A stretch of DNA of 36,118 nt from Saprospiraceae bacterium (GCA_020437105.1 JAGQWR010000106.1:1-36118), one strand, 5' to 3'. Shown: positions 25,172-34,747, numbered from the stretch's first letter. Notes: generated from the sequence alone by a model not told the origin. Numbers and translations are program-made.

Positions 25172-26044
25172 ATGAAGAAGCGCAAGCTTGATATTGCCAT
25201 TATTTCGGATGTACACTTAGGCACCTATGGCTGCCATGCCAGGGAATTACTAAATTACCTGAAACACATTGATCCGGAAACGCTGATCCTAAATGGCGAT
25301 TTCATTGATATCTGGCAGTTTCGGAAACGCTATTTCCCAAAGGAGCATTTGCAGGTAATCCAATGCATTCTCAAAATGGCCGCAAAGGGCACCAAGGTGT
25401 ATTACATTACCGGCAACCACGATGATACACTACGCCGTTACTCCGACTTTTCTACAGGAAATATCCACCTCCGAAATAAACTGGTTTTCAATTTAAAAGG
25501 AAAGAAGTACTGGATTTTTCACGGAGATGTTTTTGATCTGATGATACAGTATTCTCCAATTATTTCCCGCTTGGGCGGAAAGGGCTATGACCTGCTAATC
25601 CGTATAAATCGGTTTATAAATAAGATCCGGCAACGCCTCGGTAAACAAAATATGTCCTTTGCGCACAAGGTAAAAAGCCGGGTAAAAGAAGCGGTCAAAT
25701 TTATTTCCAATTTTGAAGAAACAGCTATCAAACTGGCAGCAGAACAGGATTATGATATTGTCATCTGTGGCCATATCCACCGACCAACCATGCGCAAGGT
25801 CACTAAAAAAGGCAAACAGGTTACCTATTTAAACTCGGGAGACTGGGTAGAAAACCTAACGGCACTGGAATACAATTGGGGACGCTGGAGTCTGTATGTA
25901 TATGACGAAACAGACTACTCCTATCACAACTCGAAATTACATGTAAAAACACCACGTGCCCAGGCCGACGATGCGGCCTTCACGGAAGCGACGTCCCCAC
26001 AAGCCATTTTAGATTCCATTATGTCGATGAAAGTAAATGTCTGA
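25172..26044 (+). CDS. Calcineurin-like phosphoesterase, UDP-2,3-diacylglucosamine diphosphatase (LpxH)-like
   Basis: 290 aa from the ATG at 25172; the frame is open from a TTG at 25121, but family members start just before KLDIAIISDVHLG. Metal-binding motifs run in order: SDVHLG, LILNGDFIDIW, ITGNHDD, WIFHGDVFD, VICGHIHRPT. The layout and size match the LpxH-like branch found in Bacteroidota, which would cleave UDP-diacylglucosamine in lipid A synthesis. Substrate assignment is by similarity only; the basic helical insert (about 130-180) is typical of this branch. It is convergent with the M20 gene, with only 2 bp between stop codons. The 240 bp upstream, shared with dnaE, show no clear promoter. 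Confidence 0.85.
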   Translation: MKKRKLDIAIISDVHLGTYGCHARELLNYLKHIDPETLILNGDFIDIWQFRKRYFPKEHLQVIQCILKMAAKGTKVYYITGNHDDTLRRYSDFSTGNIHLRNKLVFNLKGKKYWIFHGDVFDLMIQYSPIISRLGGKGYDLLIRINRFINKIRQRLGKQNMSFAHKVKSRVKEAVKFISNFEETAIKLAAEQDYDIVICGHIHRPTMRKVTKKGKQVTYLNSGDWVENLTALEYNWGRWSLYVYDETDYSYHNSKLHVKTPRAQADDAAFTEATSPQAILDSIMSMKVNV

Positions 26045-26046
26045 GC

Positions 26047-27375
26047 CTATTTTTCAAGCGCGCCCATCAATTCCAATACAGCAGCCGACATACTCTCTAC
26101 CCCGGTTTGTATGGTGGTTTGATAGTCAGGATAAAATTGAGCCGAATGCAGGGAAGGCAGTTTTAGTTCGCCTCGATTGGAAGCGTCTATTCGCTCCTGT
26201 GGCACTGCGCCTAACCAAAACATCATGATCGGAATTTTTTCATCCGTAGCACCATAACGGCCAAAATCCTCTCCGACCATACTTGGTCCAACCCGGATTA
26301 CCCGATCAGCACCATGCAATGCTTTAAATACATGCACTACTTTCTCCGATAATTCCGGATCATTATATAGTGCCGGGGTGTATTCATCCCGCAGAAACAC
26401 TTTAGGATATTGGTCTTCCCGAAGGCCCGCCGACATCGCTACTCCGTTACAAATGCGTTTAATTTTTTCAATGATTTCATTTCTCACCAAATCCGAATAG
26501 GAGCGCATGGTCAATTCCAGTTTCACTTCGCCCGGAATGATATTCCCTTTGGATCCTCCATGTATCGAACCAACGGTTACGACCGCAGGCTCAAGCGGTG
26601 AAATTTCCCGGCTGACAATTGTTTGTAGGGCGACAACAATTCGTGAAGCCAGCATGACCGGATCTTTTGTGGTTTCCGGATAGGCACCGTGCCCGCCCTC
26701 TCCATAAACAGTAATGTCCATCATGTCCACATTTGCCATCATGTATTCCGGACAATACCCGACAGTGCCGGCAGGCAAGGATGAATTTACGTGTAGTGCC
26801 AGAGCGTATTCCACCATCGGAAAGTCCTCAAATAGTCCATCTGCTAACATCGCTTTCGCACCCCCGCTTCGTTCTTCCGCGGGTTGTGCAATAAAAATTA
26901 CGGTACCCTGCCATTTTCCTTTTGTTTGCTGCAAAACCCTGGCAGAGCCAATCAACACACTCATGTGGATATCATGCCCACAGGCATGCATTACGCCAAC
27001 CGTGTTCCCGGATTCATCCTCGGTAGTAACCCCACTTGCATAGGGCAGTCCGGTATCTTCCACAAGCGGCAAAGCATCCATATCCGCACGAATCATCACT
27101 GTTGGGCCCCCTCCATTTCGCAATACGCCGACTACTCCCGTACCTCCAATATTGGGATGGACTTCCAGACCAATTGCTTCCATTTCCGTTGCCATCCGTT
27201 TGGCTGTGTTGAATTCATAAAAGGAAAGTTCCGGACTCTGGTGTAAATCCAGATAAAGGGACTGTAAGTAAGCCTGTTCGTTTAAAACCGTAGCAGTCAG
27301 TGTGGAAAGGTCCATTTGCCCGGAGGCAACACAACTATACAACACTGGCAGTAGAATCAAAATATATTTTCGCAT
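26047..27375 (-). CDS. Exported M20 family metallo-amidohydrolase
   Basis: 442 aa from the ATG at 27375; an open frame 17 codons further upstream has no good start. The N-terminus KYILILLPVLYSCVASGQ is a signal, possibly a lipobox at LYSC. Zinc-site motifs follow: MIRADMDALPL, MHACGHDIHMS, AQPAEERSGGAKAML, ALHVNSSLPAG and VGEDFGRYG. The catalytic Glu pair is in the EERSGG motif. M20 (IAA-amino acid hydrolase/HipO-like) enzymes split amide bonds of acylated amino acids or peptides; the export signal suggests a periplasmic nutrient role. It is divergent from the BASS transporter across 86 bp, so co-regulation is possible. Confidence 0.92.
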   Translation of the reverse strand: MRKYILILLPVLYSCVASGQMDLSTLTATVLNEQAYLQSLYLDLHQSPELSFYEFNTAKRMATEMEAIGLEVHPNIGGTGVVGVLRNGGGPTVMIRADMDALPLVEDTGLPYASGVTTEDESGNTVGVMHACGHDIHMSVLIGSARVLQQTKGKWQGTVIFIAQPAEERSGGAKAMLADGLFEDFPMVEYALALHVNSSLPAGTVGYCPEYMMANVDMMDITVYGEGGHGAYPETTKDPVMLASRIVVALQTIVSREISPLEPAVVTVGSIHGGSKGNIIPGEVKLELTMRSYSDLVRNEIIEKIKRICNGVAMSAGLREDQYPKVFLRDEYTPALYNDPELSEKVVHVFKALHGADRVIRVGPSMVGEDFGRYGATDEKIPIMMFWLGAVPQERIDASNRGELKLPSLHSAQFYPDYQTTIQTGVESMSAAVLELMGALEK

Positions 27376-27461
27376 AGCATAAATTTTGAAGAGAGACCTG
27401 AAAGATACACAATTGGTAAATTCCACTATTTTGTGCAGGCATCAACCCACCTGGACCCTAT

Positions 27462-28349
27462 ATGGAAAACATAGATCTTGTACGAATCAATTTTAATGAA
27501 GGACAATTATTGTTTCTCAACCTTTGTCTGGCATTCCTAATGTTTGGTGTGGCCCTGGATATCAAGTTGGAAGATTTTCGAAATATCTTTAAGAAACCCA
27601 AGGCGCCTATTGTCGGAATGATTTCGGAATATCTGCTGCTTCCCATTCTTACACTAATCCTCATTGCTATTTTGAAGCCCATGCCAAGCCTGGCCATGGG
27701 CATGATACTGATTGCTGTTTGTCCGGGTGGAAGTGTTTCTAATTTTATGGTTCACCTCTCCAAAGGAAACGCTGCACTTTCTGTTATGTTAACCTCGATC
27801 ACGACTTTGGCAGCTATCATCATAACGCCCCTGGCATTTAGTTTCTGGTCCAGCCTGAGTCCGGAAACAGCCAGCTTACGTGCAGAGATAATAGTGGAGC
27901 CACAACGGATGGTCTCTACCATTGTTCAGTTGGTGCTCATTCCTGTTGCGCTGGGCATGGCTGTTAATCATTATTTTGCTGAATTCACCCGAAAAATTGA
28001 GCGCCCTGTGCGTTGGTTATCCATCCTCATCTTTCTGGGATTTGTTGTTTTTGCCGTTGCCGGGAATTATGAAAACATCAAAGCGTATTTGTCTATCGTC
28101 TTCTTTCTGGTCCTGATCCACAATGGCCTTTCCTTAGCGATGGGATATGGGTTTGCTCGCTTAAACCGCCTCAACGAACGAGATTCCAGAGCCATCAGCA
28201 TCGAAACCGGCATCCAAAATACCGGCCTCGGACTCATCCTCGTTTTCAACTTTTTTGACGGCATCGGTGGCATGGCCATGATACTCGCCTGGTGGGGTGT
28301 CTGGCATTTGATTTCCGGATTCTTACTGAGCCTTATCTGGAGGAAGTGA
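27462..28349 (+). CDS. Bile acid:sodium symporter (BASS) family transporter
   Basis: 295 aa with about nine to ten membrane segments. Family motifs are FLMFGVALDIKLEDF, the PGGSVSNFMVHLSKGNAALSV stretch on the discontinuous helix, and TGIQNTGLGLILVF, which lies on the second crossing helix. Bacterial BASS proteins import organic anions such as pantothenate, pyruvate or sterol-like acids with Na+; the substrate here is unknown. The start is ATG, 86 bp from the divergent M20 gene. An ACTATTTTG sequence at 27425-27433 resembles a -7 element one base short. No terminator is obvious downstream; the block/octamer repeat begins within 80 bp. Confidence 0.92.
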   Translation: MENIDLVRINFNEGQLLFLNLCLAFLMFGVALDIKLEDFRNIFKKPKAPIVGMISEYLLLPILTLILIAILKPMPSLAMGMILIAVCPGGSVSNFMVHLSKGNAALSVMLTSITTLAAIIITPLAFSFWSSLSPETASLRAEIIVEPQRMVSTIVQLVLIPVALGMAVNHYFAEFTRKIERPVRWLSILIFLGFVVFAVAGNYENIKAYLSIVFFLVLIHNGLSLAMGYGFARLNRLNERDSRAISIETGIQNTGLGLILVFNFFDGIGGMAMILAWWGVWHLISGFLLSLIWRK

Positions 28350-28424
28350 TTTAGTTGAGAGATGATTTATCCCTTCGGGAGAGATTATAGGTTATAGATG
28401 AGAGTTGAGAGTTGAGGCTAACTC

Positions 28425-28719
28425 ACAGGATCACAGGATCACTAACTTTCGAATTCTTAAGTCTTAATTTTGAATTCTTAATGAGGTCACAAAACAACAG
28501 GACAACAGAACCACAGGACCACTAGCTTTCGAATTCTGAAGTCTTAATTTTGAATTTTGAATGAGGTTACTAACTCACTGAAAAACTAACCAACTAACCC
28601 ACTTTCGAATTCTTAAGTCTTAATTTTGAATTCTTAATGAGGTCACTAACCAACTGAATCACTGAATCACTGAATCACTGAATCACAGGACCACAGGATC
28701 ACTGAACCACAGAATCACC
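28425..28719. repeat. Block-plus-octamer repeat between convergent genes
   Basis: Three near-identical 43-bp AT-rich blocks start with CTTTCGAATTCT at 28446, 28526 and 28602. They are separated and flanked by 8-bp units of consensus AC(A/T)(G/A)(G/A)A(C/T)C: two full units before block 1, four between blocks 1 and 2, four between 2 and 3 and about ten after block 3 (28645-28719), including four perfect ACTGAATC. The last units overlap the stop codon of the GH13 gene. The rest of the intergenic stretch (28350-28424) holds only a short CCC-TTC-GGG hairpin. No coding frame is plausible. Confidence 0.87.
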
Positions 28720-30340
28720 TCAACACCCTTCCTTCCCAGGGTTTAAATGGCCCATCACCGTTTTGACCATAATAATTGGTGATCAAACATTCTCTGCCCT
28801 GGAGTAAATCAGGTAAAGGAAATTCCTGCGGAAAATCGGAAAAATTAAGAATCACCAAAATATCTTCCTTGTCATCTTTTCTGCGGTAAGCGAACCAGGT
28901 TTCAGAATCGCTTAACAGGGGTTCATAGCTGCCATACACAAAAACAGGATGGGCCTTCCTAAACTGGAGAAAATGCTTGTAATAGTAGTAAATACTGGAA
29001 GGGTCCTCTAACGCTCTGGCAACATTTATCTCCGGGTAGTTTGGATTTACGCCAATCCAGGGTTCTCCATTTGTAAAGCCGGCCTGAAGTGTATCATCCC
29101 ACTGCATAGGGGTTCTTACATTATCCCGGCCTTGTCGGTGAACTGCTTTTAACAACTGATCCAAATCCTTACCCGCCGCATCCCAGGCTTTCCAGGCATT
29201 CATAATTTCTACATCCCGATAATCGGAGAGTGCCGGAAATGCCACATTGGTCATACCAATTTCACTGCCCTGATAAATACAGGGTGTGCCACGCAAGGTG
29301 AGTATCATAGTGGCCAGCAATTTCGCGGAAGCGACCCGGTATTCCTGATCATTTCCAAAGCGGGAAACCAGTCGGGAGAAATCGTGATTATCCAGGAAAA
29401 TATTTATCCAGCCTTTTGTACTTACTCCCTCATCCCAATCTTGTACCACCTGCTTCAATTCACTGAGTTTCCAGGGTTTGGGATCAAAGCGGCCACCGGG
29501 ACCAAAATCTAGAAACATGTGTCCAAAATGGAAAATCATATTTAATTCACCCCGATCTTCTCCAACGTATTCCAGAATATTATCCGGCGTAATACCGGGG
29601 CCTTCGCCTACTGTCATCACATCATAAGGCGCTAAGGCCTCGCGATACATTTCCTGCAAAAATTCATGAATGCGCGGACCATTGGCATATACCTCTTCCC
29701 ACCGGCTATTTTCCGGTGCATCCCGAAAAGGTAAATCCTTAGAAATAAAAGGGATGACATCCATTCGAAATCCGTCAATGCCCTTGTCCAGCCAAAAGCG
29801 CATCAAGGCATATACTTCTTCCCGCAATTTGGGGTTTTCCCAGTTTAGGTCTGGCTGTTTGGTGGTAAATTGGTGCAGGTAATATCCCTGTCCTTCTTCG
29901 CTCCAGGTCCAGGCATCCCCTCCGAATATTGACTGCCAGTTATTGGGCTTTTGGTCTTGCCAGAAGTAGTAGTCGCGGTAGGGACTATCGGGATCTTTAC
30001 TGGCTTCAAACCAGGGATGTTCGTCGGAGGAATGATTAACCACGAGATCCATTAGCAACTTCATCCCGCGGTCATGTACCCCTGCAAGCAACTGGCCAAA
30101 ATCGGCCATATTGCCAAATTCGAGCATGATATCCCTATAATCACTGATGTCATAACCATTATCATCATTAGGCGACCGGAAGATCGGGTTGAGCCAAAGC
30201 ACGTCCACGCCAAGCGCTTTCAGATAATCCAGTTTTTGGATAATACCCTGCAAATCACCAATGCCGTCGCCATTTGTATCCAGGAAACTTCTTGGGTAAA
30301 TTTGATAAATAACGGCTTCCTTCCACCAGGATTTAGTCAT
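28715..30340 (-). CDS. GH13 alpha-glucosidase / oligo-1,6-glucosidase
   Basis: 541 aa. GH13 motifs: YQIYPRSF near the start, a DTNGDGIGD calcium-type loop, DLVVNHSSDEHPWF (region I), GFRMDVIPF with nucleophile D194, VMTVGEGPG with acid/base E246, and FLDNHDFSR with D320. The set matches the GH13 subfamily of alpha-glucosidases that hydrolyse alpha-1,4/1,6 or related oligosaccharide bonds from the non-reducing end. No signal peptide is present, so it is probably cytoplasmic. It is read 36 bp after queG on the same strand. Its stop codon lies inside the octamer repeat, so repeat growth could change the 3' end without affecting the fold. Confidence 0.95.
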   Translation of the reverse strand: MTKSWWKEAVIYQIYPRSFLDTNGDGIGDLQGIIQKLDYLKALGVDVLWLNPIFRSPNDDNGYDISDYRDIMLEFGNMADFGQLLAGVHDRGMKLLMDLVVNHSSDEHPWFEASKDPDSPYRDYYFWQDQKPNNWQSIFGGDAWTWSEEGQGYYLHQFTTKQPDLNWENPKLREEVYALMRFWLDKGIDGFRMDVIPFISKDLPFRDAPENSRWEEVYANGPRIHEFLQEMYREALAPYDVMTVGEGPGITPDNILEYVGEDRGELNMIFHFGHMFLDFGPGGRFDPKPWKLSELKQVVQDWDEGVSTKGWINIFLDNHDFSRLVSRFGNDQEYRVASAKLLATMILTLRGTPCIYQGSEIGMTNVAFPALSDYRDVEIMNAWKAWDAAGKDLDQLLKAVHRQGRDNVRTPMQWDDTLQAGFTNGEPWIGVNPNYPEINVARALEDPSSIYYYYKHFLQFRKAHPVFVYGSYEPLLSDSETWFAYRRKDDKEDILVILNFSDFPQEFPLPDLLQGRECLITNYYGQNGDGPFKPWEGRVLR

Positions 30341-30376
30341 GATTTAAGCGTTTTGGAGGGATCAGGCAGATCCGGT

Positions 30377-31318
30377 TTATGTAGGTTTATGTTGTTCTAA
30401 AAAAGAAATATTCCGCTTTAATCCTTCATATTTGGTGCGCTTTACAGCGGATTTACGAAAGACCTCTCTAAAGGTCTCTTCGGTCAATTCGAGCCAGTCG
30501 GTACGGCTCATGTCCAGGAGATTTGGATGGGGTTCAAAAGCGGGTTCTTCATGCGGGGTGGAGAAGCGATTCCAGGGACAGACCTCCTGACAAATGTCGC
30601 AGCCAAACATCCAGTTTTCCATTTGTTGGCCAAACTTTTCATCAATAGCATCCCGCAATTCAATTGTTAGGTAAGATATGCATTTACTGGAATCCAGCAA
30701 ATACCCTTCCTCGGCAATCGCATCTGTCGGACAGGCATCTATGCATCGGGTACAGGTGCCGCAATAATCCTTCAGGGGGCCGTCGGGTTCCAGTTCCAGG
30801 TCTATGATCAATTCTGCTAAAAAGAAATAGGAGCCTGCTTTTGGGTTTATAAGCAGGGTGTTTTTTCCGATCCAGCCTGTACCACTCCGTCGAGCCCAAT
30901 CGCGTTCGAGCACCGGGGCACTGTCAACAAATACCCGGCCATCTACTTCGCCGATCTGCTCCTGCAAAAAGTAAAGCAGGTCTTTTAGTTTGTGTTTTAC
31001 GACAAAGTGATAATCTTCCCCATAAGCATATCGGGCCAGCTTGGGGGCATCCGGATGTACCTGTTCTTTTTGGGGAAAATAATTATACATAAGCGAAACG
31101 ACTGAGCGCGCTCCGGGTACCAGTTTTGTAGGATCCACCCGTTTATCAAAGTGATTCTCCAGATACCCCATTTTTCCCTGAAAGCCCTGTTGTAACCAGG
31201 CCTCCAGCCTTTGGGCCTCCGGCTCCATAAACTCAGCTTTGGAAATACCGACAAAGGCAAAACCCAATCGATTGGCTTCTTCTTTTAAAAGTTTGGTATG
31301 TTTTTGGATCAAATTCAC
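30377..31318 (-). CDS. queG: Epoxyqueuosine reductase
   Basis: 313 aa, the usual QueG length. It contains KLVPGARSVVSLMYNY near residue 85, GWIGKNTLLINPKAGSYFFL, and two [4Fe-4S] cluster motifs: CGTCTRCIDACPTDA plus CISYLTIE, and GCDICQEVCPWN. QueG uses a cobalamin cofactor to reduce epoxyqueuosine to queuosine in tRNA (anticodons GUN). The start is a GTG, selected because the N-terminal helix (NLIQKHTKLLKEEANRLGF) aligns with the family from there. It is divergent from the FG-GAP gene across 75 bp and precedes the GH13 gene with a 36-bp gap. No other queuosine gene is in the window. Confidence 0.97.
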   Translation of the reverse strand: MNLIQKHTKLLKEEANRLGFAFVGISKAEFMEPEAQRLEAWLQQGFQGKMGYLENHFDKRVDPTKLVPGARSVVSLMYNYFPQKEQVHPDAPKLARYAYGEDYHFVVKHKLKDLLYFLQEQIGEVDGRVFVDSAPVLERDWARRSGTGWIGKNTLLINPKAGSYFFLAELIIDLELEPDGPLKDYCGTCTRCIDACPTDAIAEEGYLLDSSKCISYLTIELRDAIDEKFGQQMENWMFGCDICQEVCPWNRFSTPHEEPAFEPHPNLLDMSRTDWLELTEETFREVFRKSAVKRTKYEGLKRNISFLEQHKPT

Positions 31319-31370
31319 CGGATCAATATAGTATGAATTTCAGAGACACCCTATATTTTGATTGAAGCTG

Positions 31371-31378
31371 TATCTTTG
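31371..31378 (+). promoter_or_regulatory. Probable -7 element of the FG-GAP lipoprotein gene
   Basis: TATCTTTG matches TAnnTTTG and lies 15 bp before the ATG at 31394, the same spacing as the ddl element with the same octamer. No -33 TTTG is seen at the usual distance. Confidence 0.55.
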
Positions 31379-31393
31379 AACAAATGATTAAAA

Positions 31394-34300
31394 ATGTCAC
31401 TATCTAATACACTCCCGTTTTTCACGATTTTATTTTTATTGACATTCTTTTCCTGCGGCAAGTCCGACAGTCCGGGTGAATCTACGGAGGTTCGCACGAT
31501 GGAAGAGCCCTTATTTAAACTCGTTTCCTCTGAAAGCTCCGGAATTGACTTCGTAAACTTGATTGAAGAGAGTGACACGCTAAATTATTACCGATTCATG
31601 CACCTCTATACCGGAGCAGGAGTGGCATCCGGTGACCTCAATAATGATGGCCTGCCCGATCTTTTCTTTGTTTCCAATATTGGCGAAAACCGCTGCTATT
31701 TCAATAAGGGTGATTTGAAATTTGAAGATGTGACTGCTGCTGCCGGCTTGAGTGACTCACAGGGATTTTCAACGGGCGTAAGTATGGCCGATGTAAATAA
31801 CGACGGCTGGCTGGACATCTATTTGTGTAAATCGGGCTGGTTTACCGACCAGCGGATGAAACGCAATTTACTCTACATCAACAATGGTGATGGTACATTC
31901 CGCGAAAGCGGCCAGGAATACGGCCTGGCAGATATTAGTAACTCGATACAAGCCAGCTTTTTCGACTACGACAAAGACGGCGATTTGGATATGTACCTGG
32001 TGAATACGCCGGTAGATTTCAAATTCACCGCTCAGGTTTCTCCGCTGGATCAAATTCATGCCAGTAAGGATCTTCGACAGTTTAATGGCTACGACAAACT
32101 ATACCGAAACGATAATGCGCATTTTACTGAAGTCACCACAGAAGCTGGTATTCTATCGGATTTTGCCTTTGGATTAAGTGTATTAACATTCGATGTAAAT
32201 CAGGATGGTTGGACAGATATCTATATCGCCAACGACTTTATGACGCCCGATTATCTTTATATCAATCAGCAGGACGGTACCTTTAAAGAGGGTCGAAACG
32301 ACTATTTCAAGCATACCTCTTTTTATAGTATGGGCTCGGATGCCGGTGACATCAACAATGATGGTCTTCAGGATTTATTCGTATTGGATATGCTTCCTGC
32401 AGATTACAAGCGGAGTAAAACCAGTATGGAAATGGTTGATCCCAGTGCCTTTTTCCAGTCTGTTGAATGGGGCTATAATCGGCAGTATATGCACAATATG
32501 CTGCACCTCAACAATGGGAACGCCAGTTTTCGGGAGATCGGTCAGATGGCCGGGGTTACCAAAACCGACTGGAGTTGGAGTCCGCTGCTCGCCGATTTTG
32601 ATAACGATGGCCAAAAGGATCTTTTTGTAACCAACGGCATCAAACGGGATGTCACGGAGCGAGATCATAAAGCGCGAATTGACAGCCTGCGCCAGGTAAC
32701 AGACGGGCCCATTCGATTTTCGGATGTTGCGCCCTTGATTCCTTCCAAGAAAATCCCGAATTACGTTTTTCACAATAATGGCAACCTCACCTTTACAGAT
32801 GTTTCCACCGATTGGGGCATCGATTCACCTTCCTTCTCCAACGGTTCTACTGCAGTGGACCTTGATCTGGACGGCGACCTTGACATGGTCATTAACAATG
32901 TAAACGACCTGGCTTTTGTCTATGAAAACCAGGCAAATAAAACAGGTAGAAATTGGTTACAAATAGCACTAAAAGGAACAGAGAAAGTCCATGCCGAAAA
33001 TGCGGTAATCCAATTGTTGGACGAAAGCGGAGCCATTTTACAATCCGCTGAATTATTGACTACCCGTGGTTATCATTCCCGGAGCGAGGGAATCGCTCAT
33101 TTCGGATTAGGGGCACAAACTACGGTAGCCCAGGTAGAGGTGCTATGGCCAAACCAGACCCGCAGCATCGTAAAGCAGGTTGCTGCCAATCAACGACTTG
33201 AAATAAGTGCCAGCAGTGCGCAGGCTTACGAACGGAAACCAAAAGTACATTCCGATTTTTTTGTTGACCAAAGCAAGCAGTTGTTTGATGTACCATTTGT
33301 GCATCACGAAAATGAGTATGATGACTTTGCCGTACAAATATTGCTGCCCCACCGGCAATCAAAAAACGGACCCACCGTAGCAGTTGGAGATGTGAACGGT
33401 GATGGTCTGGAAGACTTTTTTGTCGGAGGTGCGCATCAGCAAACAGCCGGATTATACATCCAGGGAGCCAATTCAACCTTTACTCAAAAGCAGGTAACCG
33501 CATTCGAGAAAGACCGTGAGTATGAAGATATGGGCGCTTTATTTTTTGATGCAGACGGAGACAATGACCTTGACCTGTACGTAGTAAGTGGTGGCATGGA
33601 ATTCCCGGAAGGAGATCCTAATTATCAGGATCGTTTATACCTAAATGATGGTGCAGGTAATTTTGCGGCCACATCCGGCCGATTGCCAGTCATTACATCC
33701 AGCGGAAGCTGTGTCAGGGCTACTGACCTGGACCAGGATGGGGATCTTGATTTATTTGTAGGAGGTCGGGTGGTTCCCAATAAGTATCCATTCCCGGCAG
33801 AGAGTTTTATTCTGATCAATGAAGGCGGCAAGTTTTCAAATAAAACAGATGAATTGGCTCCGGCTCTTTCCCTTCTGGGAATGGTCACAGATGCTACCTG
33901 GAGCGATTTCAGCGGCGACGGACAAATGGATCTGATCGTGACGGGTGAATGGCTGGGTATTGAACTCTTTGAAAACCAAAACGGCCGACTGGCGTGGGTG
34001 AGTCCGAATTACGGATTAGAGCAAACGAAAGGCTGGTGGGATTGTGTAGAAGCAGTTGATTTGGACGGTGATGGAGATCAGGATCTTGTAGCAGGAAATC
34101 TGGGACGGAATTATAAATTTTCGGCTTCTGAGAAAAAGCCATTGCTCGTGTATTGCGCCGATTTTGATAATAACGGCACTTTTGATGTGGTGTTAGCCAA
34201 AAAAATTGACGATACGTATTTTCCTGTCCGTGGACGCACCTGTTCGTCGGAGCAGATGCCCTTCATCAAAAGTAAATTTCCGACATTTGAATCCTATGCA

Positions 34301-34747
34301 GATGCCAATCTCGAGGACATTTATGGCCAACAGCAACTGGAGTCTGCCTTGCATTACGAAGCCCAACTTTTTGAAAGTGTAATCCTTTGGAACGAAGGCG
34401 GATCATTCCGAATAGAGGTATTACCCAAAGAAGCACAAATGGCTCCAACAAACTCCATTCTTCCCGGAGACTTTGACGGGGATGGTGTACAGGATTTACT
34501 GTTAGCCGGAAATAACTACGGCGCGGAGGTAGAAACCACTCGTGCAGATGCCGGTATCGGTTTATTATTAAAAGGGAGCAGCACAGGCTTTACCCCAATG
34601 AGTCTGGATGAAAGTGGCTTTTATGCACCCTACGATGCCAAGCAACTTGCCCGTATCGCGATGGCTGATGGAAGTTCGACTATACTGGTCGTGAACAATG
34701 ACGAACAAATCCAAGCCTTTCGGGTAAATCCAGGGAAGATGCAGTAG
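31394..34747 (+). CDS. Large FG-GAP/VCBS repeat lipoprotein with ASPIC/UnbV domain
   Basis: 1117 aa. The lipoprotein signal ends LLTFFSC (Cys21). The body holds many FG-GAP/VCBS units with calcium loops of the DxNxDGxxD type: DLNNDGLPDLFF, DVNNDGWLDIYL, DYDKDGDLDMYL, DINNDGLQDLFV, DLDLDGDLDMVI, DVNGDGLEDFFV, DLDGDGDQDLVA, DFDGDGVQDLLL. A middle segment (about 520-600, NWLQIALKGTEKVHAENAVI through VEVLWPNQTRSIV) is an ASPIC/UnbV domain, with a second propeller after it. Such proteins are abundant in Bacteroidota, often near SusCD systems, and are thought to bind polymers at the surface; no SusCD pair is in the window. It is divergent from queG and no terminator is clear. Confidence 0.94.
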   Translation: MSLSNTLPFFTILFLLTFFSCGKSDSPGESTEVRTMEEPLFKLVSSESSGIDFVNLIEESDTLNYYRFMHLYTGAGVASGDLNNDGLPDLFFVSNIGENRCYFNKGDLKFEDVTAAAGLSDSQGFSTGVSMADVNNDGWLDIYLCKSGWFTDQRMKRNLLYINNGDGTFRESGQEYGLADISNSIQASFFDYDKDGDLDMYLVNTPVDFKFTAQVSPLDQIHASKDLRQFNGYDKLYRNDNAHFTEVTTEAGILSDFAFGLSVLTFDVNQDGWTDIYIANDFMTPDYLYINQQDGTFKEGRNDYFKHTSFYSMGSDAGDINNDGLQDLFVLDMLPADYKRSKTSMEMVDPSAFFQSVEWGYNRQYMHNMLHLNNGNASFREIGQMAGVTKTDWSWSPLLADFDNDGQKDLFVTNGIKRDVTERDHKARIDSLRQVTDGPIRFSDVAPLIPSKKIPNYVFHNNGNLTFTDVSTDWGIDSPSFSNGSTAVDLDLDGDLDMVINNVNDLAFVYENQANKTGRNWLQIALKGTEKVHAENAVIQLLDESGAILQSAELLTTRGYHSRSEGIAHFGLGAQTTVAQVEVLWPNQTRSIVKQVAANQRLEISASSAQAYERKPKVHSDFFVDQSKQLFDVPFVHHENEYDDFAVQILLPHRQSKNGPTVAVGDVNGDGLEDFFVGGAHQQTAGLYIQGANSTFTQKQVTAFEKDREYEDMGALFFDADGDNDLDLYVVSGGMEFPEGDPNYQDRLYLNDGAGNFAATSGRLPVITSSGSCVRATDLDQDGDLDLFVGGRVVPNKYPFPAESFILINEGGKFSNKTDELAPALSLLGMVTDATWSDFSGDGQMDLIVTGEWLGIELFENQNGRLAWVSPNYGLEQTKGWWDCVEAVDLDGDGDQDLVAGNLGRNYKFSASEKKPLLVYCADFDNNGTFDVVLAKKIDDTYFPVRGRTCSSEQMPFIKSKFPTFESYADANLEDIYGQQQLESALHYEAQLFESVILWNEGGSFRIEVLPKEAQMAPTNSILPGDFDGDGVQDLLLAGNNYGAEVETTRADAGIGLLLKGSSTGFTPMSLDESGFYAPYDAKQLARIAMADGSSTILVVNNDEQIQAFRVNPGKMQ

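Noticed and set aside
28446..28646. CRISPR-like array of 43-bp repeats with ~31-37 bp spacers
   Set aside because: The spacers are strings of the same octamer and not unique sequences, there are only three blocks, and no cas genes occur in the window.
31394..34747. SusCD-type polysaccharide utilisation locus around the FG-GAP protein and GH13 enzyme
   Set aside because: No SusC/SusD genes or sigma/anti-sigma pair are present, the GH13 enzyme has no export signal, and queG lies between the two genes on the other strand.
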